From Malaya genurostris (Eukaryota > Arthropoda > Insecta > Diptera > Culicidae): a DNA stretch of 64,000 nt. Shown one piece after another: positions 33,638 to 46,728 of the stretch. The stretch's first letter is position 1. Each line of letters begins with the position of its first letter. The notes under the pieces are model-generated. The model saw only the letters and a program-made list of their open reading frames with translations. It did not search any database and was not told the DNA's origin. A program made the position numbers and the translations under genes. The stretch spans positions 112,027,067 through 112,091,066 of the forward strand of contig NC_080571.1 of assembly GCF_030247185.1 (NCBI RefSeq), read 5' to 3'.

Positions 33638-36600
33638 ACATATAACACGTAGGAATAAAAGACACAAATACATAATTAGTAACATAGATTAGTAATTGGC
33701 GTATACGAGTTCTTAAGTACTTTTTGATGCTGGATTTGAATGAGTGACGATGTATAATGTTCTGTATTTCTCTGGGCAGTTTGTTATATATTGCTGGACC
33801 AATGAATGTAATTCGTTTCTGATCAAAATTTGAAAACGCACGGGATTGCGAAAGATTATTAACTTGCCTTGTGTTATGAATTCGAGGTGTTGTATTTATT
33901 GTTATATTGTGAAAAGTCTCCGGATTATGTATTATGTTGTGGATTAAGATTAATGTTTGTTCATCGCAGATACCTAGAATGTGTAAGATTTTATGAGGAA
34001 GATCTGTATAAAGCTGAACTGTAGGAAATAGAAAGGGTAGATCGAATATTATTCTGATACAACGATTTTGCTATATCTGCAATCTCTTCAATTTTGACTT
34101 GCAGGCTCTACCCCACATTACAATGAGGTAACTCAAGCGAGGATGAATATGAGCGAAATAGAACAGAATAAGTGTCTTCCGTGGTTGAAAATGACTTACA
34201 CTTTTTAAAATTCCACACAATGATGAGTTTTTTTTTTCGATTTCCTTTATATGATGTTCCCAAGACAACGTAGAATCCAAATGGATTCCCAAATATTTAA
34301 AAACTTCCACTCTTTCTATAACATTTTCTTCAATAATTTAGTTGGGAAGAGTGGGAAGAACTTTCCTAGGTGATCGGAACATGACATATTTAGTTTTTTG
34401 TAGATTCAAAGAGAGCAGATTTTTAGAGAAGTATTCTTTTAAAATCAGCAAGTCGTTATTTATGTTTGTTATAATAGAACTTGTATTGGCATTCGGATAA
34501 AACAAGGCCGTATCATCCGCAAATAACCTTGGAATACCAGAGAGATTATTCTTGCATATATCGTTAACATATAGCAAGAACAGTAAGGACCCGATATTAC
34601 TTGCCTGTGGTACGCCAATGCTTACTAATTTTGAAGAACTTGTTTCTCTATCGATTGAAACCTATTGGATTCTGTTTTCTAAATAGTTTCGGATTATGTT
34701 ATTAGCAATCCCTCGAATTCCATACTTGTCCAGTTTACGGAGCAGTATCTCATGATTCAGAGTGTCGAAGGCCTTATTTAAGTCTAATAGTAAAGCACCC
34801 ACATATCTTTTGGAGTCCGTTATTTCTAGAATATTATCTATGAACTCAGTTATAGCAACGGTTGTGATACTTCCGCTTCGGAAACCATATTGCATGCTAT
34901 AGAGTATTCTGTGATTTTCTAGGAAACAACCTATACGACTTATCAGCAATTTTTCGAAGATTTTGTTAAAAACTGAAAGTGTCGTTTATAGGTCGGTAAA
35001 TATCGGGTATAGCAGAGTCACCTGATTTCAAAATTGGAACAACTTTAGCAACTTTATGGCAGTTTGGGTAGAATCCTCCTTGTATCATTAAGTTGAATGA
35101 GTCAGATAAGATCCGAGAAAAGGATTCGGTATTGTTTTTTTATTATTTTTGCTGGAATAAGATCAGGGCCAGGACTTTTGTTCGTTTTCAGTTCATTGAT
35201 GAGAAGTATAATCTCATTCACCGACGATGGTTGGAGAAAAATTGAATTTGCAATTGGATCGATGTGTTGCAGTGGACAAGACCCATTTGGGGTTATGTTC
35301 TCTGCTAACTTTGATCCAACTGTAACAAAGTGCTTGTTGAATGTTTATCCAGTTTTCTAGAAATATGCTTCAACAAACCTGCTAAGCGAACATCATTGGG
35401 GTCTCGACGACATCGTTTTAGGTAGTTGTTTTTAATTTTTATTAATGTCCACACATCAAAGTTTATCCATGGACATTGTGTGTTCTTGATGTTAGCATGC
35501 TTCGTGACAACCCTAGTGCAATCTTTTAATATATTGTTATATTTTGCTATAATGTTTTGTAGGCAGGTCTTCACAACCTGCACATGTTCGATAGCATCAA
35601 CGTAACTTTTGAAATCATTGTAAAGTTTATCGTGATCAATGACTCTTTTGGATATCTTAACCAGATTTTTCCCGTGCTGTAACTTAAAAAATGTCAGAAC
35701 CATGCTATGATCACTTAGATCACTAAAATAGTATGATTTTTTAAACGATGAGCATCGGACATGGTACACACAACATGATCCAAAATGTTTGATCTTGCGG
35801 GTCTCGTAATAAAAGTAGTTGAACACATAAAACCAATTATATTTCAAGACAACATTGTTATTAGATAAGTTGATTGGGACATTCATGTCCCCGAAAATCA
35901 AACAGGGACGATTACTACAGCTTTTGTTTAGCCACCTTTCGATATTGTCATGAAACATGTAAAAATCATAAGACGGTGGACGATAGACACCATGAACATC
36001 AATCACTTCCCCGGACAGTTTTAGTTCCGTATTTAACATATGATGAAAACCATCATATAAATACGGTGTTTTCAACGACGTTGTATTCATTTGTATTTCT
36101 AATATACATCACTAAACCACCGGAAGAGTTTTCTCGACAATTACAATTATAGCCATTCATCTTGTATAGTGCAGTATTTTTACTTTTTAGCCAGGTCTCT
36201 CCAATAATCAATACATCAATTGGAGTCGAGAAATGATCGACGGATGTTCAGACAACATGAAATTTGTGTAACTTGTTAATTCCTCGAACATTCCATTGTA
36301 AAATTTTTAGATTCTTTGAACATAGAGTCCCATGAGACAAATTAAAATCATCAATGTTACTATAGACATAATTTAAATTTTGATCCAACATTGTATTTAT
36401 TACTTTTAAAAACAATAATTATAACTATAATTGAAAATGGAAATAACATTAATAACAATAATTATAAATTAATATTAAATTAAATTTAAGAAAAAAAAGA
36501 TAATGACAATAAAAATAATAATGAATAATAATAGTTAAAAATAATAACAATAAAATTATAATCATAATGGTATTAAAAAAAATAATTGCAATAAAAAAAA

Positions 36601-36862
36601 AGATAAATAAATCAGGTGTGAAAGTTTTTCTTCCGCTTCGGTGATGGTGTTTGTTTAGAAGACAATCGAATGAGCAAGTTATTCAAATCCTCTCTGGTTC
36701 TGATGAGTTCTGGTTTTGCATTTTCATCCTTTTTTACAAGTATACCGCCTCCTCTCCCAGGCCAGGCAAATTTGATTTTGAATTGTTCCTGGTGTTCTCG
36801 CATATTCCGCAACAGTTCTATTGATAATGGTGGTTAACTCATCCCTAATTGTAACGTTGGTT
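33638..36862 (-). pseudogene. CR1/Jockey-like non-LTR retrotransposon, duplicate lacking the ORF1 start
   Basis: Minus-strand order from 36862 down: ORF1 C-terminus ('FKIKFAWPGRGGGILVKK'), AP endonuclease ('GVYRPPSYDFYMF', 'IFGDMNV', 'LSDHSMVL'), reverse transcriptase ('YGFRSGSITTVA', 'ALLLDLNKAFDTLNHEIL', 'RLFADDTALFYP'), then 'KYLGIHLDSTLSWEHHI' and the C-terminal 'NKLPREIQNI' near 33770. Frameshifts and stops separate these blocks. The N-terminal half of ORF1 is cut off at the duplication breakpoint. Confidence 0.88.
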
Positions 36863-38120
36863 GTTCATATTGAACTGCCAGACACTCAAACGTTAAACAT
36901 AAACTACTAAGCAGACGTAAAGTTATCTCTACCCGAGACACTTTATTTTGTTTTACCGTTTTCTAGAGTAACAGAAATATTTTGGCCCACTTTGTCCATC
37001 CACCAAATGTTGTAATATCTTTGAAAACCCCTTCCGCAATAGGTAATTTAATGTGATTAGCTTCAAATTGATGCAACATGGGTTACTTACCATCGGTTGA
37101 ATCCATAAAGTTTGTTAGGTGGGCCAAAATATATGAAGTGGCTGAAATACCTCTGTTACCCTAGTGTCGTTACAGATGAACCCCACATAAAGAAGTTTAC
37201 GGCATGCTGGCTGTTTTCAGTTAGTAGGTTAGGATCTAGGATTTTGGTTACAAGTAACTGGTTTATACTTTCCAGAGCAGGCATTTTATTGTAACAAAAA
37301 TACAATTATTACAATGAAAGTATCACACATTTACATTACATTGATATTTTTGTTGTGGGAAAAGTTGTTATGTAATAACAAGAACCATTATAAGAAGAGA
37401 ATACTCGCACCCTCGATTACTCGATTATCTCAGAGAAAACCCCATTTTGGGAGTGGGTTTAGGTAAAGTGTGTCTGGTTGGGAAACCGTACCGATTTCGT
37501 CTAGCGTACTGTCATGTAAATGTTTAAGTAGTTGCTTGAAGATTTCATTCAGTGTAGAAATGCAACAAAAGTGTTAAAAATGAACAAACAAATTTTTACG
37601 AAGTCTACCGCGAAGTACTCTGAACTTGAAAATAAACATAGTTTTCAAATTGGACTGGCGTTACTAATCGATCGGTGCGAACCCTATCGATAATCTCTGG
37701 ACCATAATGAAAAGCAAACGGGCATGAAAATACTTTTCACATTTTTAAGCTACTATCTCGTGAAATTTCTTTTCCAACAAGTTGCACAGAAAACCTCGTC
37801 GAAAAGATGCCGTCAAAAGGCCATTTTGTACTCAATGGTGGTGGTGGCAACACTTCCGAAGAAATCGTGAGTATGTATCGTGAGGCATAATTAAAAAAAT
37901 TCCTTCTAAAATACTTACGATTCCTATACTCCGCATTCATCTCAAACAGAGCAAGCTTTGTGCATATATGAAAGCTCTGGGATCCGTCCACTTGTTAAGA
38001 AATCTTACGAAGACAAATCAACATGAAATGAAATAAATTGTTGTCACACTTTAAACATAGATAAAAAAGACTGACGTCTTTCTTCAACCAGAACTCAAAG
38101 TTCTTATAAAGGCGTAATCT

Positions 38121-38589
38121 AATGTCGTTTTCGCTTGAGAAAACGGAAACTGACCCAGGGTAGTTTCATCAAACAAACACTTTTCACTGTGTTGATTTCG
38201 TGTTGATTTCGCACTTAGCAACGGGGGTTTGAGAAAAACTGATTTAAAAACCAGGTTTGAAACTGACTCGATTTTCAGTTCAACACTATTGAAAGGAAGA
38301 CTGAAAGCCTGTTCCGATGTTGTATTTTATGTCGTTTTCGCCTGATGCCAAACCTAACCCAGCTTCCACTTTAACTGCTGTCAAACCGTTTGTTTGAAGT
38401 CAGTTTCGAACCTAGTTTCAACGTTGTTGAACTGAAAATCGAGTCAGTTTCGAACCTGGTTTTTAAATCAGTTTTACTCAAACCCCCGTTGCAAAGTGCG
38501 AAATCAACACAGTTTCGTGAAAAGTGTTTGTTTGATGAAACTACCTTGGGTCAGTTTCAGTTTTCTCAAGCGAAAACTACATTAGTTTC
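38121..38589. mobile_element. foldback MITE (in duplication copy 2)
   Basis: Identical, as far as compared, to the element at 32537-33005, carried along by the 5584-bp tandem duplication and not an independent insertion. Confidence 0.75.
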
Positions 38590-39221
38590 CTTGAGCAAAT
38601 TGTACCATCTCATGGTCATCCAACAAGTTAAGACCGAACAATGGTTCACTATTTACGCCTTCGTTCGTTGATTCAGTGTGACGGAAATACTTGTCTTATT
38701 CCTGATTATTTGCCAATTATGGTTTTGTTGTTGAGAGTATTTGGTTATTGTTGAGCTGTAAATTTCAGTTTCTCGTACGGCTTACCGTAGTGAACAGGTT
38801 TTTGGTAATATTGGTAAGCAGTCAGTTAAAGGTCGTCGGTGACAAGCGATTCTTTGAACAACAGGTGTAAAAAACATGCGCCATTTGTTTTTTTTTATTA
38901 ACCCTCCACTCTCCCCCACACCAAAAGGCTCGTATTTGAGCCCCCTGGTAATGGGCACCATTTTCAGCCATTGGCAACAACAATTATAAAACAAATATTG
39001 AATTACTACTATACTATATCTAAAATGGCTGAAAATATTAAATTTCTTGAAGTAACATTAATGAATAGAGAGCTCTACTAATTATGACAAAAACGAAAAG
39101 TGTGCTTCTAGTGGATTATTTGTCCTTTTAAAGAAGCACATATATTAAAAAAAATAGTAAGAATTTAGGTGATTCTAACGCGTTGAATTAATAATTACAT
39201 TTAGCTGTTTGTAGACGGTTT

Positions 39222-41905
39222 ACATATAACACGTAGGAATAAAAGACACAAATACATAATTAGTAACATAGATTAGTAATTGGCGTATACGAGTTCTTAA
39301 GTACTTTTTGATGCTGGATTTGAATGAGTGACGATGTATAATGTTCTGTATTTCTCTGGGCAGTTTGTTATATATTGCTGGACCAATGAATGTAATTCGT
39401 TTCTGATCAAAATTTGAAAACGCACGGGATTGCGAAAGATTATTAACTTGCCTTGTGTTATGAATTCGAGGTGTTGTATTTATTGTTATATTGTGAAAAG
39501 TCTCCGGATTATGTATTATGTTGTGGATTAAGATTAATGTTTGTTCATCGCAGATACCTAGAATGTGTAAGATTTTATGAGGAAGATCTGTATAAAGCTG
39601 AACTGTAGGAAATAGAAAGGGTAGATCGAATATTATTCTGATACAACGATTTTGCTATATCTGCAATCTCTTCAATTTTGACTTGCAGGCTCTACCCCAC
39701 ATTACAATGAGGTAACTCAAGCGAGGATGAATATGAGCGAAATAGAACAGAATAAGTGTCTTCCGTGGTTGAAAATGACTTACACTTTTTAAAATTCCAC
39801 ACAATGATGAGTTTTTTTTTTCGATTTCCTTTATATGATGTTCCCAAGACAACGTAGAATCCAAATGGATTCCCAAATATTTAAAAACTTCCACTCTTTC
39901 TATAACATTTTCTTCAATAATTTAGTTGGGAAGAGTGGGAAGAACTTTCCTAGGTGATCGGAACATGACATATTTAGTTTTTTGTAGATTCAAAGAGAGC
40001 AGATTTTTAGAGAAGTATTCTTTTAAAATCAGCAAGTCGTTATTTATGTTTGTTATAATAGAACTTGTATTGGCATTCGGATAAAACAAGGCCGTATCAT
40101 CCGCAAATAACCTTGGAATACCAGAGAGATTATTCTTGCATATATCGTTAACATATAGCAAGAACAGTAAGGACCCGATATTACTTGCCTGTGGTACGCC
40201 AATGCTTACTAATTTTGAAGAACTTGTTTCTCTATCGATTGAAACCTATTGGATTCTGTTTTCTAAATAGTTTCGGATTATGTTATTAGCAATCCCTCGA
40301 ATTCCATACTTGTCCAGTTTACGGAGCAGTATCTCATGATTCAGAGTGTCGAAGGCCTTATTTAAGTCTAATAGTAAAGCACCCACATATCTTTTGGAGT
40401 CCGTTATTTCTAGAATATTATCTATGAACTCAGTTATAGCAACGGTTGTGATACTTCCGCTTCGGAAACCATATTGCATGCTATAGAGTATTCTGTGATT
40501 TTCTAGGAAACAACCTATACGACTTATCAGCAATTTTTCGAAGATTTTGTTAAAAACTGAAAGTGTCGTTTATAGGTCGGTAAATATCGGGTATAGCAGA
40601 GTCACCTGATTTCAAAATTGGAACAACTTTAGCAACTTTATGGCAGTTTGGGTAGAATCCTCCTTGTATCATTAAGTTGAATGAGTCAGATAAGATCCGA
40701 GAAAAGGATTCGGTATTGTTTTTTTATTATTTTTGCTGGAATAAGATCAGGGCCAGGACTTTTGTTCGTTTTCAGTTCATTGATGAGAAGTATAATCTCA
40801 TTCACCGACGATGGTTGGAGAAAAATTGAATTTGCAATTGGATCGATGTGTTGCAGTGGACAAGACCCATTTGGGGTTATGTTCTCTGCTAACTTTGATC
40901 CAACTGTAACAAAGTGCTTGTTGAATGTTTATCCAGTTTTCTAGAAATATGCTTCAACAAACCTGCTAAGCGAACATCATTGGGGTCTCGACGACATCGT
41001 TTTAGGTAGTTGTTTTTAATTTTTATTAATGTCCACACATCAAAGTTTATCCATGGACATTGTGTGTTCTTGATGTTAGCATGCTTCGTGACAACCCTAG
41101 TGCAATCTTTTAATATATTGTTATATTTTGCTATAATGTTTTGTAGGCAGGTCTTCACATCCTGCACATGTTCGATAGCATCAACGTAACTTTTGAAATC
41201 ATTGTAAAGTTTATCGTGATCAATGACTCTTTTGGATATCTTAACCAGATTTTTCCCGTGCTGTAACTTAAAAAATGTCAGAACCATGCTATGATCACTT
41301 AGATCACTAAAATAGTATGATTTTTTAAACGATGAGCATCGGACATGGTACACACAACATGATCCAAAATGTTTGATCTTGCGGGTCTCGTAATAAAAGT
41401 AGTTGAACACATAAAACCAATTATATTTCAAGACAACATTGTTATTAGATAAGTTGATTGGGACATTCATGTCCCCGAATATCAAACAGGGACGATTACT
41501 ACAGCTTTTGTTTAGCCACCTTTCGATATTGTCATGAAACATGTAAAAATCATAAGACGGTGGACGATAGACACCATGAACATCAATCACTTCCCCGGAC
41601 AGTTTTAGTTCCGTATTTAACATATGATGAAAACCATCATATAAATACGGTGTTTTCAACGACGTTGTATTCATTTGTATTTCTAATATACATCACTAAA
41701 CCACCGGAAGAGTTTTCTCGACAATTACAATTATAGCCATTCATCTTGTATAGTGCAGTATTTTTACTTTTTAGCCAGGTCTCTCCAATAATCAATACAT
41801 CAATTGGAGTCGAGAAATGATCGACGGATGTTCAGACAACATGAAATTTGTGTAACTTGTTAATTCCTCGAACATTCCATTGTAAAATTTTTAGATTCTT
41901 TGAAC
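39222..41905 (-). pseudogene. CR1/Jockey-like ORF2 (endonuclease and reverse transcriptase), broken
   Basis: From 41905 down: 'LKILQWNVRGINKLHKFH' and 'DVLIIGETWLKS' (endonuclease start), 'GVYRPPS', 'IFGDMN', 'SDHSMV'; then the 261-codon open segment 41674-40889; then reverse transcriptase blocks 'GFRSGSITT', 'LLLDLNKAFDT' with its catalytic Asp, 'GVPQASNIG', and FADD in 'RLFADDTALFYP'; then the thumb/C-terminal region to a stop at about 39222. The FADD box and both catalytic Asp residues are intact, but at least four frame breaks make the ORF non-functional. ORF1 type and RT motifs place it in the CR1/Jockey group; finer placement was not attempted. Confidence 0.9.
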
Positions 41906-42195
41906 ATAGAGTCCCATGAGACAAATTAAAATCATCAATGTTACTATAGACATAATTTAAATTTTGATCCAACATTGTATTTATTACTTTTAAAAACAAT
42001 AATTATAACTATAATTGAAAATGGAAATAACATTAATAACAATAATTATAAATTAATATTAAATTAAATTTAAGAAAAAAAAGATAATGACAATAAAAAT
42101 AATAATGAATAATAATAGTTAAAAATAATAACAATAAAATTATAATCATAATGGTATTAAAAAAAATAATTGCAATAAAAAAAAAGATAAATAAA

Positions 42196-42984
42196 TCAGG
42201 TGTGAAAGTTTTTCTTCCGCTTCGGTGATGGTGTTTGTTTAGAAGACAATCGAATGAGCAAGTTATTCAAATCCTCTCTGGTTCTGATGAGTTCTGGTTT
42301 TGCATTTTCATCCTTTTTTACAAGTATACCGCCTCCTCTCCCAGGCCAGGCAAATTTGATTTTGAATTGTTCCTGGTGTTCTCGCATATTCCGCAACAGT
42401 TCTATTGATAATGGTGGTTAACTCATCCCTAATTGTAACGTTGGTTGCCTTACCATTAATCAAAAGGGAGGGATCAATATTTGTTGAGTTATTGCACCTA
42501 CATGTTTTCTACGAGCGAGTACCATTTCTTTAATGTTTTTTTTCTCTGAATGAATTTGAATGGGAACTGTAACATTTGGTTTGTTGCTACTATACAGCCT
42601 TTCAACTGACCGAATCGAGTTTGGTGGCAATATAACTCCAATATGAGACAATGGTTTTTGAAATAATTGTTGAGTATTTTCGTTTCTATTGACTGGAAGA
42701 CCCAGCAAAATTACGTAATTCGAAACTATCTTTCTATCGGATTTATCGACATTGGTTTCTAATTTTTGCACATAGCTTGTGAGTTCAGTTTGTGAATTTG
42801 ATAATTCAGAAAGTTGCTGTTTCAGTTGTTCGTTTTCGATCTTAAGATTGTTGAAGTCTGATGAAATATTGTCAAATTTTTCAGATAGAAAATTCTGTGA
42901 TGTTCCAATTGCCTCAGTGACAGAGTGAACTTCTACTTTTACATGGGACATTTGATTAGAAACTTCGGCTTTAACATATGTCAT
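42196..42984 (-). pseudogene. ORF1 of the CR1/Jockey-like retrotransposon
   Basis: Starts near 42984 ('MTYVKAEVSNQMSHVKVEV'). A coiled coil with heptad-like Leu/Ile spacing ('FNNLKIENEQLKQQLSELS') follows, then 'VSNYVILLGLPVNRNEN' and, after a frame break near 42460, 'INGKATNVTIRDEL' and 'FKIKFAWPGRGGGILVKK' to a basic end. The order coiled coil, RRM-like, then FP25K-like tail is usual for nucleic-acid-binding ORF1 proteins of this group. The part before 42446 is single-copy; the rest is in the duplication. Confidence 0.8.
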
Positions 42985-43079
42985 TTAGTCAGCAACAACA
43001 CTGGCAACAGTGTCCTTCAATTTCGATGCAAACATACTCATCATCATTGATGATCTGCTGTTCAATTCTCAACAGTTTG

Positions 43080-43500
43080 GCCATACCGGAAATAGTGGTA
43101 AAAAACCGAAATGGATCTCACTTCGATTTCTCAAAGAAGAGTCAACCGTTTCTTACAATCTTGGATTCAAATGAATAATCCAATTGTCTCAAATGCTGTT
43201 GTTAAATTTCCTTGGAACTTGACTTCCTATTCCGAATCGTTTATCACAAACTAAGGTTAAAATGAAAGGTGCTATGGACAAATAGGCTACAATTTTTTTT
43301 ACCCGGATCCGACTCTCGGTTTCGGAATTACTGAGTGATACAAAAAATATAAGAAATCATTAAAAAACTGGTCTCTAAACTATTTCAATTGGTGTTTTTT
43401 TACGATACCTACTATGGGTTTTTGTTCAAGAATCAAGAAAAAATATTATGAAGACTCCCACAGTAATACATATGAAAATATGAGTTGTTTTAGGATGTAA
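43080..43500 (+). repeat. Family A repeat fragment
   Basis: Contains the family modules 'accggaaatagtggt', 'ctcacttcgatttctcaaag', 'ttggattcaaatgaa' and 'ccggatccgactctcggttt', ending near 'acatatgaaaatatgag'. It directly abuts the 5' end of the retrotransposon. Confidence 0.6.
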
Positions 43501-43564
43501 ATGATTTTTGCGCTCGAAAGTTGTAGACCATTAGTTTTTTTATCTGTATAACTTTGGTAGTACT

Positions 43565-43842
43565 AGGGTGCCAATATTTTATGGTCATTTCTAATTTCGT
43601 TAGGCGGTAGTGCTCAAAAGTTTAAACACCTCAAAAAAAATGTCTCTGAGCAAAATTTTAGTTAAATAGAATATGGGTGTTTGAAAATTTTTGATCTTGA
43701 AAAATCACCGGCAGCACCCTTTACCCATGTCCGATTTAGCTCAAACATTACATAGGGACTTTTTTAGGGGCTTAAACTTTAGAGCACTTCCACTTAACGA
43801 AATTAGACATGACCCTAAAGTATTAGCCTAATATGCGCTGAC
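43565..43842. mobile_element. foldback MITE of about 280 bp
   Basis: The left arm 'ctagggtgccaatattttat' ... 'cgttaggcggtagtgctcaa' is matched by an inverted right arm 'ttagagcacttccacttaac' ... 'aaagtattagcctaa'. Arms are about 65-70 bp and about 80% similar by eye. It is non-coding; the target duplication was not determined. Confidence 0.6.
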
Positions 43843-45920
43843 AAATACTAACGAGTTACCGTAAAGAAGTTTCGAAAATTTGATTTTTCCATAAAAAGCA
43901 TAAAAAATGGTTTTGCTGATTGTGATCATATTGGCAAAATGAAGTCCATTGCCAACGTCCATTACCATAAATAAATAATATCAAATCAATATTGCCTACT
44001 ATAAATGCAAATTATCTTGTAATGTAAACACTAAGAGCTACTAAATTGAAAGTACAAAGTCTACAAAGCACAGCTCGTGATAATTTTCAAATTTCACATT
44101 TCGAATTGGTTTCCCGTAGGAAATAAAAAAAACTTTCCCTTGCTGTCGGTCACAAACCACCTACTTCAATGATAATAACTCTCGAGGGATGTATTAACCA
44201 AGGCAACAGCCAAAACATATATTCCTTCTGGGTGTAATTAAAATTAGTTTCATAACAAACATTAAAAAAACTCTCTACTATCCTACTCCATGCTTTAGCT
44301 AACCAACCAGCCAAACAGTGCAAACATGGACAAAATTATACTTTCCTGGATAAAATAAAAAAAACAACAAGATGACAAGCTACCACCACTAAATGCCGCT
44401 GCTAAAAAAAGTAAAACATGAAGATTTTCCCGTCTCATCCGGAGAGAGCTGTGCTGAAACTTTAAATCCATGTAATTTATACCGTGTCTCAGTCGTCTGC
44501 CCCGGCAAGTTTGCAGACATCGGGCTTTCCGGAAGAGTGTAATAAATTGCGCTTCCTTGCCATTGTCAGTGAGGAAGCATTGCGAATGCTGCCAATTTTT
44601 TGTCCTAATTAAACCATTCCAAGATAGCAGTCCTAATGCTCCAATAGTCACCATCATCCGCAGTCATAGAACGTTCAGGCTACACAGCTTCAACGAATAA
44701 TAGAGCATTTCCTGACATTGGGCAGGTATAAGTTATAAGACTGTAATAAAAATGCAATAGTCATTGTTCCACAGTAACCCGCTGAATGGGACGCTGATGG
44801 AATTGCAAAACGGAAATTATGGAGTCGGATGAGTGGCGAATTCTCGTGCGGAAATGACATTGGGAGTACGTAGGTTTACTTTTGTAATCCAAATATTTAA
44901 CTGTACTTTTATTTCGACCATAATTGAAGATACCTGAAAACAACTCAGCACTGTAAGCAGCGCTCGTAAAATTATAATGATATGGAAATCGTAAACGGAA
45001 GACATACATGACTTGTAATAAACAAAAAATGGAATGTTGTAATAAACAACATCTGGACAAAACAAAGCTTTCCGGTGTATTTGGTGGATCCACAGTAATA
45101 CCAAATACAAATAATGATAAATACACCTATAGGGCTCATTTGAAAACACCGTTTTGCTAAGCTTCGGCATGTAAGAGTTATACGACTTTTTCGATTTTTT
45201 GTAGGGCAATTAAAACTAGTGTTAGTTGAAAAAAATTACACACTCTCAGATTTTTTTTCAAACTGTCTTTATTGTATGATCTATCAGAAACCGTATATGG
45301 TTCATTTTTATCGATCTGTCTTTTGTTGAATATTGATATCAGATGGTTGACTAGGTTTGATGAAAAAACAATCAATACTTTTTAACGGTAGCTTATATTA
45401 AAAATCTTAGTTAAGCAATGCTGCGGAATAATTAGCTTGACAACTCTACAGAAGACAATATTCTCGTAAAACTACTCACAAAAGAGTTAGTATATAAAAA
45501 GATATTTTAACTCCTAACAATTTATATAATTCAATCGAATGAAGAGCTAGGAAAGCTTCTTCAATCAAAATTTGGAACACCCTATTGACCTCTTACATCA
45601 AAAGATGCGCCAGTTAATGACAAACAACTTTTGAGAAGACACCAACTACAAAAAAAAAACTAATATTCAATAGCGAAAATATTTTTGTCGCTAAATTCCC
45701 CGTTTCGGACCACTGTGCATTCGAATATATATGACATATGACACGAATAAATAAAATGAAGAATAACTATTTTACTAAGTTTGTACATTTTATAATCCAA
45801 AATTTTAATAAATATCACACAAAATTTGAGTTTTTCTAAAATGTATAAAAAATATTAAAAACTTCTTCAGAAGTAATACAAATTGTCTAACGATTTATTA
45901 AATACGTTGGTCTTATATCT
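43843..45920. other. no recognised feature
   Basis: About 2 kb without recognised repeat ends or similarity. Two overlapping minus-strand frames of 120-130 codons near 44761-45209 look accidental (no sensible start context or domain). Confidence 0.45.
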
Positions 45921-46115
45921 TGTGCCGGGTTGGCGGTTCAACGCATAGGGCACCGGTCTTACAAACCAGTTGTCGTATGTTCGAGCCCCGACCTGGAAGG
46001 ATACGTAGTGTCAGTAGAATCGTAGTATCAGCCATGCAATGGTTCTGAACACTCTGAATCGGCTGCAAAGTCTGTTGAAAAAGAAGGTTAAATTCCACTA
46101 CAGGAATGTTTCATA
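45921..46115 (+). mobile_element. tRNA-related SINE (type 2, Feilai-like)
   Basis: A-box-like 'ttggcggttcaacgcatagg', B-box-like 'gttcgagcccc', then 'tagtgtcagtagaatcgtag', 'aatcggctgcaaagtctgtt' and 'aaattccac'. It ends in a T-rich tail. It matches the copy at 20051-20255. The target duplication is uncertain, possibly ATCTT. Confidence 0.75.
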
Positions 46116-46467
46116 CCAAGGCTTTGTTTTTTTGATCTTACATCTACACAAAATGTACTATTTTTAAAATGCGGAGCAGTAACAAAATAAGCTATTATAC
46201 CAAAATGAAGCATTATTTTGCCATTTCAATAATAAAATAATGCCCAAATAAGAAATGATAGCAAAATGAACTATTACTGTAATATAAGTTTGCTATCGCT
46301 TATTATTCGGTTAAACATTTTCTCTGTTTGAATATTGGCTTTGATTTTTCCATTAAACGATTGAAAAAGGTTGAAATGTTGTCCATTCTTGACGATTATG
46401 GCGAAAACGTTATTTGAATAGTGAAAAAGTAGGCAGAAACACAAAACATGATAATCCGATTGCTTGC
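46116..46467. other. no recognised feature
   Basis: AT-rich sequence with several scattered short inverted motifs. No gene. Confidence 0.4.
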
Positions 46468-46673
46468 TGTGTGATTTCTGAATACCTGAAATCTTTGATG
46501 TTTCCAATCCTACACTAAAACCTTCTTGTCTCGACTAAGTCCAATAATGATAATGATGCAGATGTCAAATGTCAAATGTAGCAAACGATTGCTGTGATGG
46601 AAATGCACTGATTGCTAATTGTCACGGAAATGAGGCGAAACGTGGTAACTAAGTTGTGGTCTAGAACCACACA
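46468..46673 (-). repeat. LTR of the miniature LTR element (3' LTR on minus strand)
   Basis: 206 bp, about 90% similar by eye to the LTR at 47916-48119. It includes an internal 'gtcaaat' duplication absent from the other copy. Divergence between the LTRs means the insertion is not very recent. Confidence 0.8.
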
Positions 46674-46728
46674 TCCTCCCTCATCTCCAAATAAAGTAGA
46701 CGTCGCGGCTCATGTCCAAATTTTTTTC

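Larger units (their letters stand above)
31279..36862. repeat. tandem duplication, copy 1 (5584 bp)
   Basis: Every position I compared matches the segment 5584 bp downstream. Only two differences were noticed: A at 35576 against T at 41160, and A at 35896 against T at 41480. The unit comprises about 2.3 kb of flanking sequence (with a foldback MITE) and about 3.3 kb of a minus-strand retrotransposon from inside ORF1 to its 3' end. At the left edge the sequence changes from '...tagca' to 'gttcatattg'. Confidence 0.95.
36863..42446. repeat. tandem duplication, copy 2 (5584 bp)
   Basis: Direct head-to-tail repeat of 31279-36862. The junction is 'acgttggtt' followed by 'gttcatattg'; at the far end 'acgttggtt' continues into the single-copy ORF1 part 'gccttaccatt'. 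Only one base of microhomology (G) is seen at the breakpoints. The complete arrangement of the retrotransposon is therefore in this copy plus the sequence to 42984. Confidence 0.95.

Noticed and set aside
44761..45209. Two overlapping minus-strand frames of 120-130 codons
   Set aside because: No recognisable domain and they overlap each other; most likely chance in AT-rich DNA.
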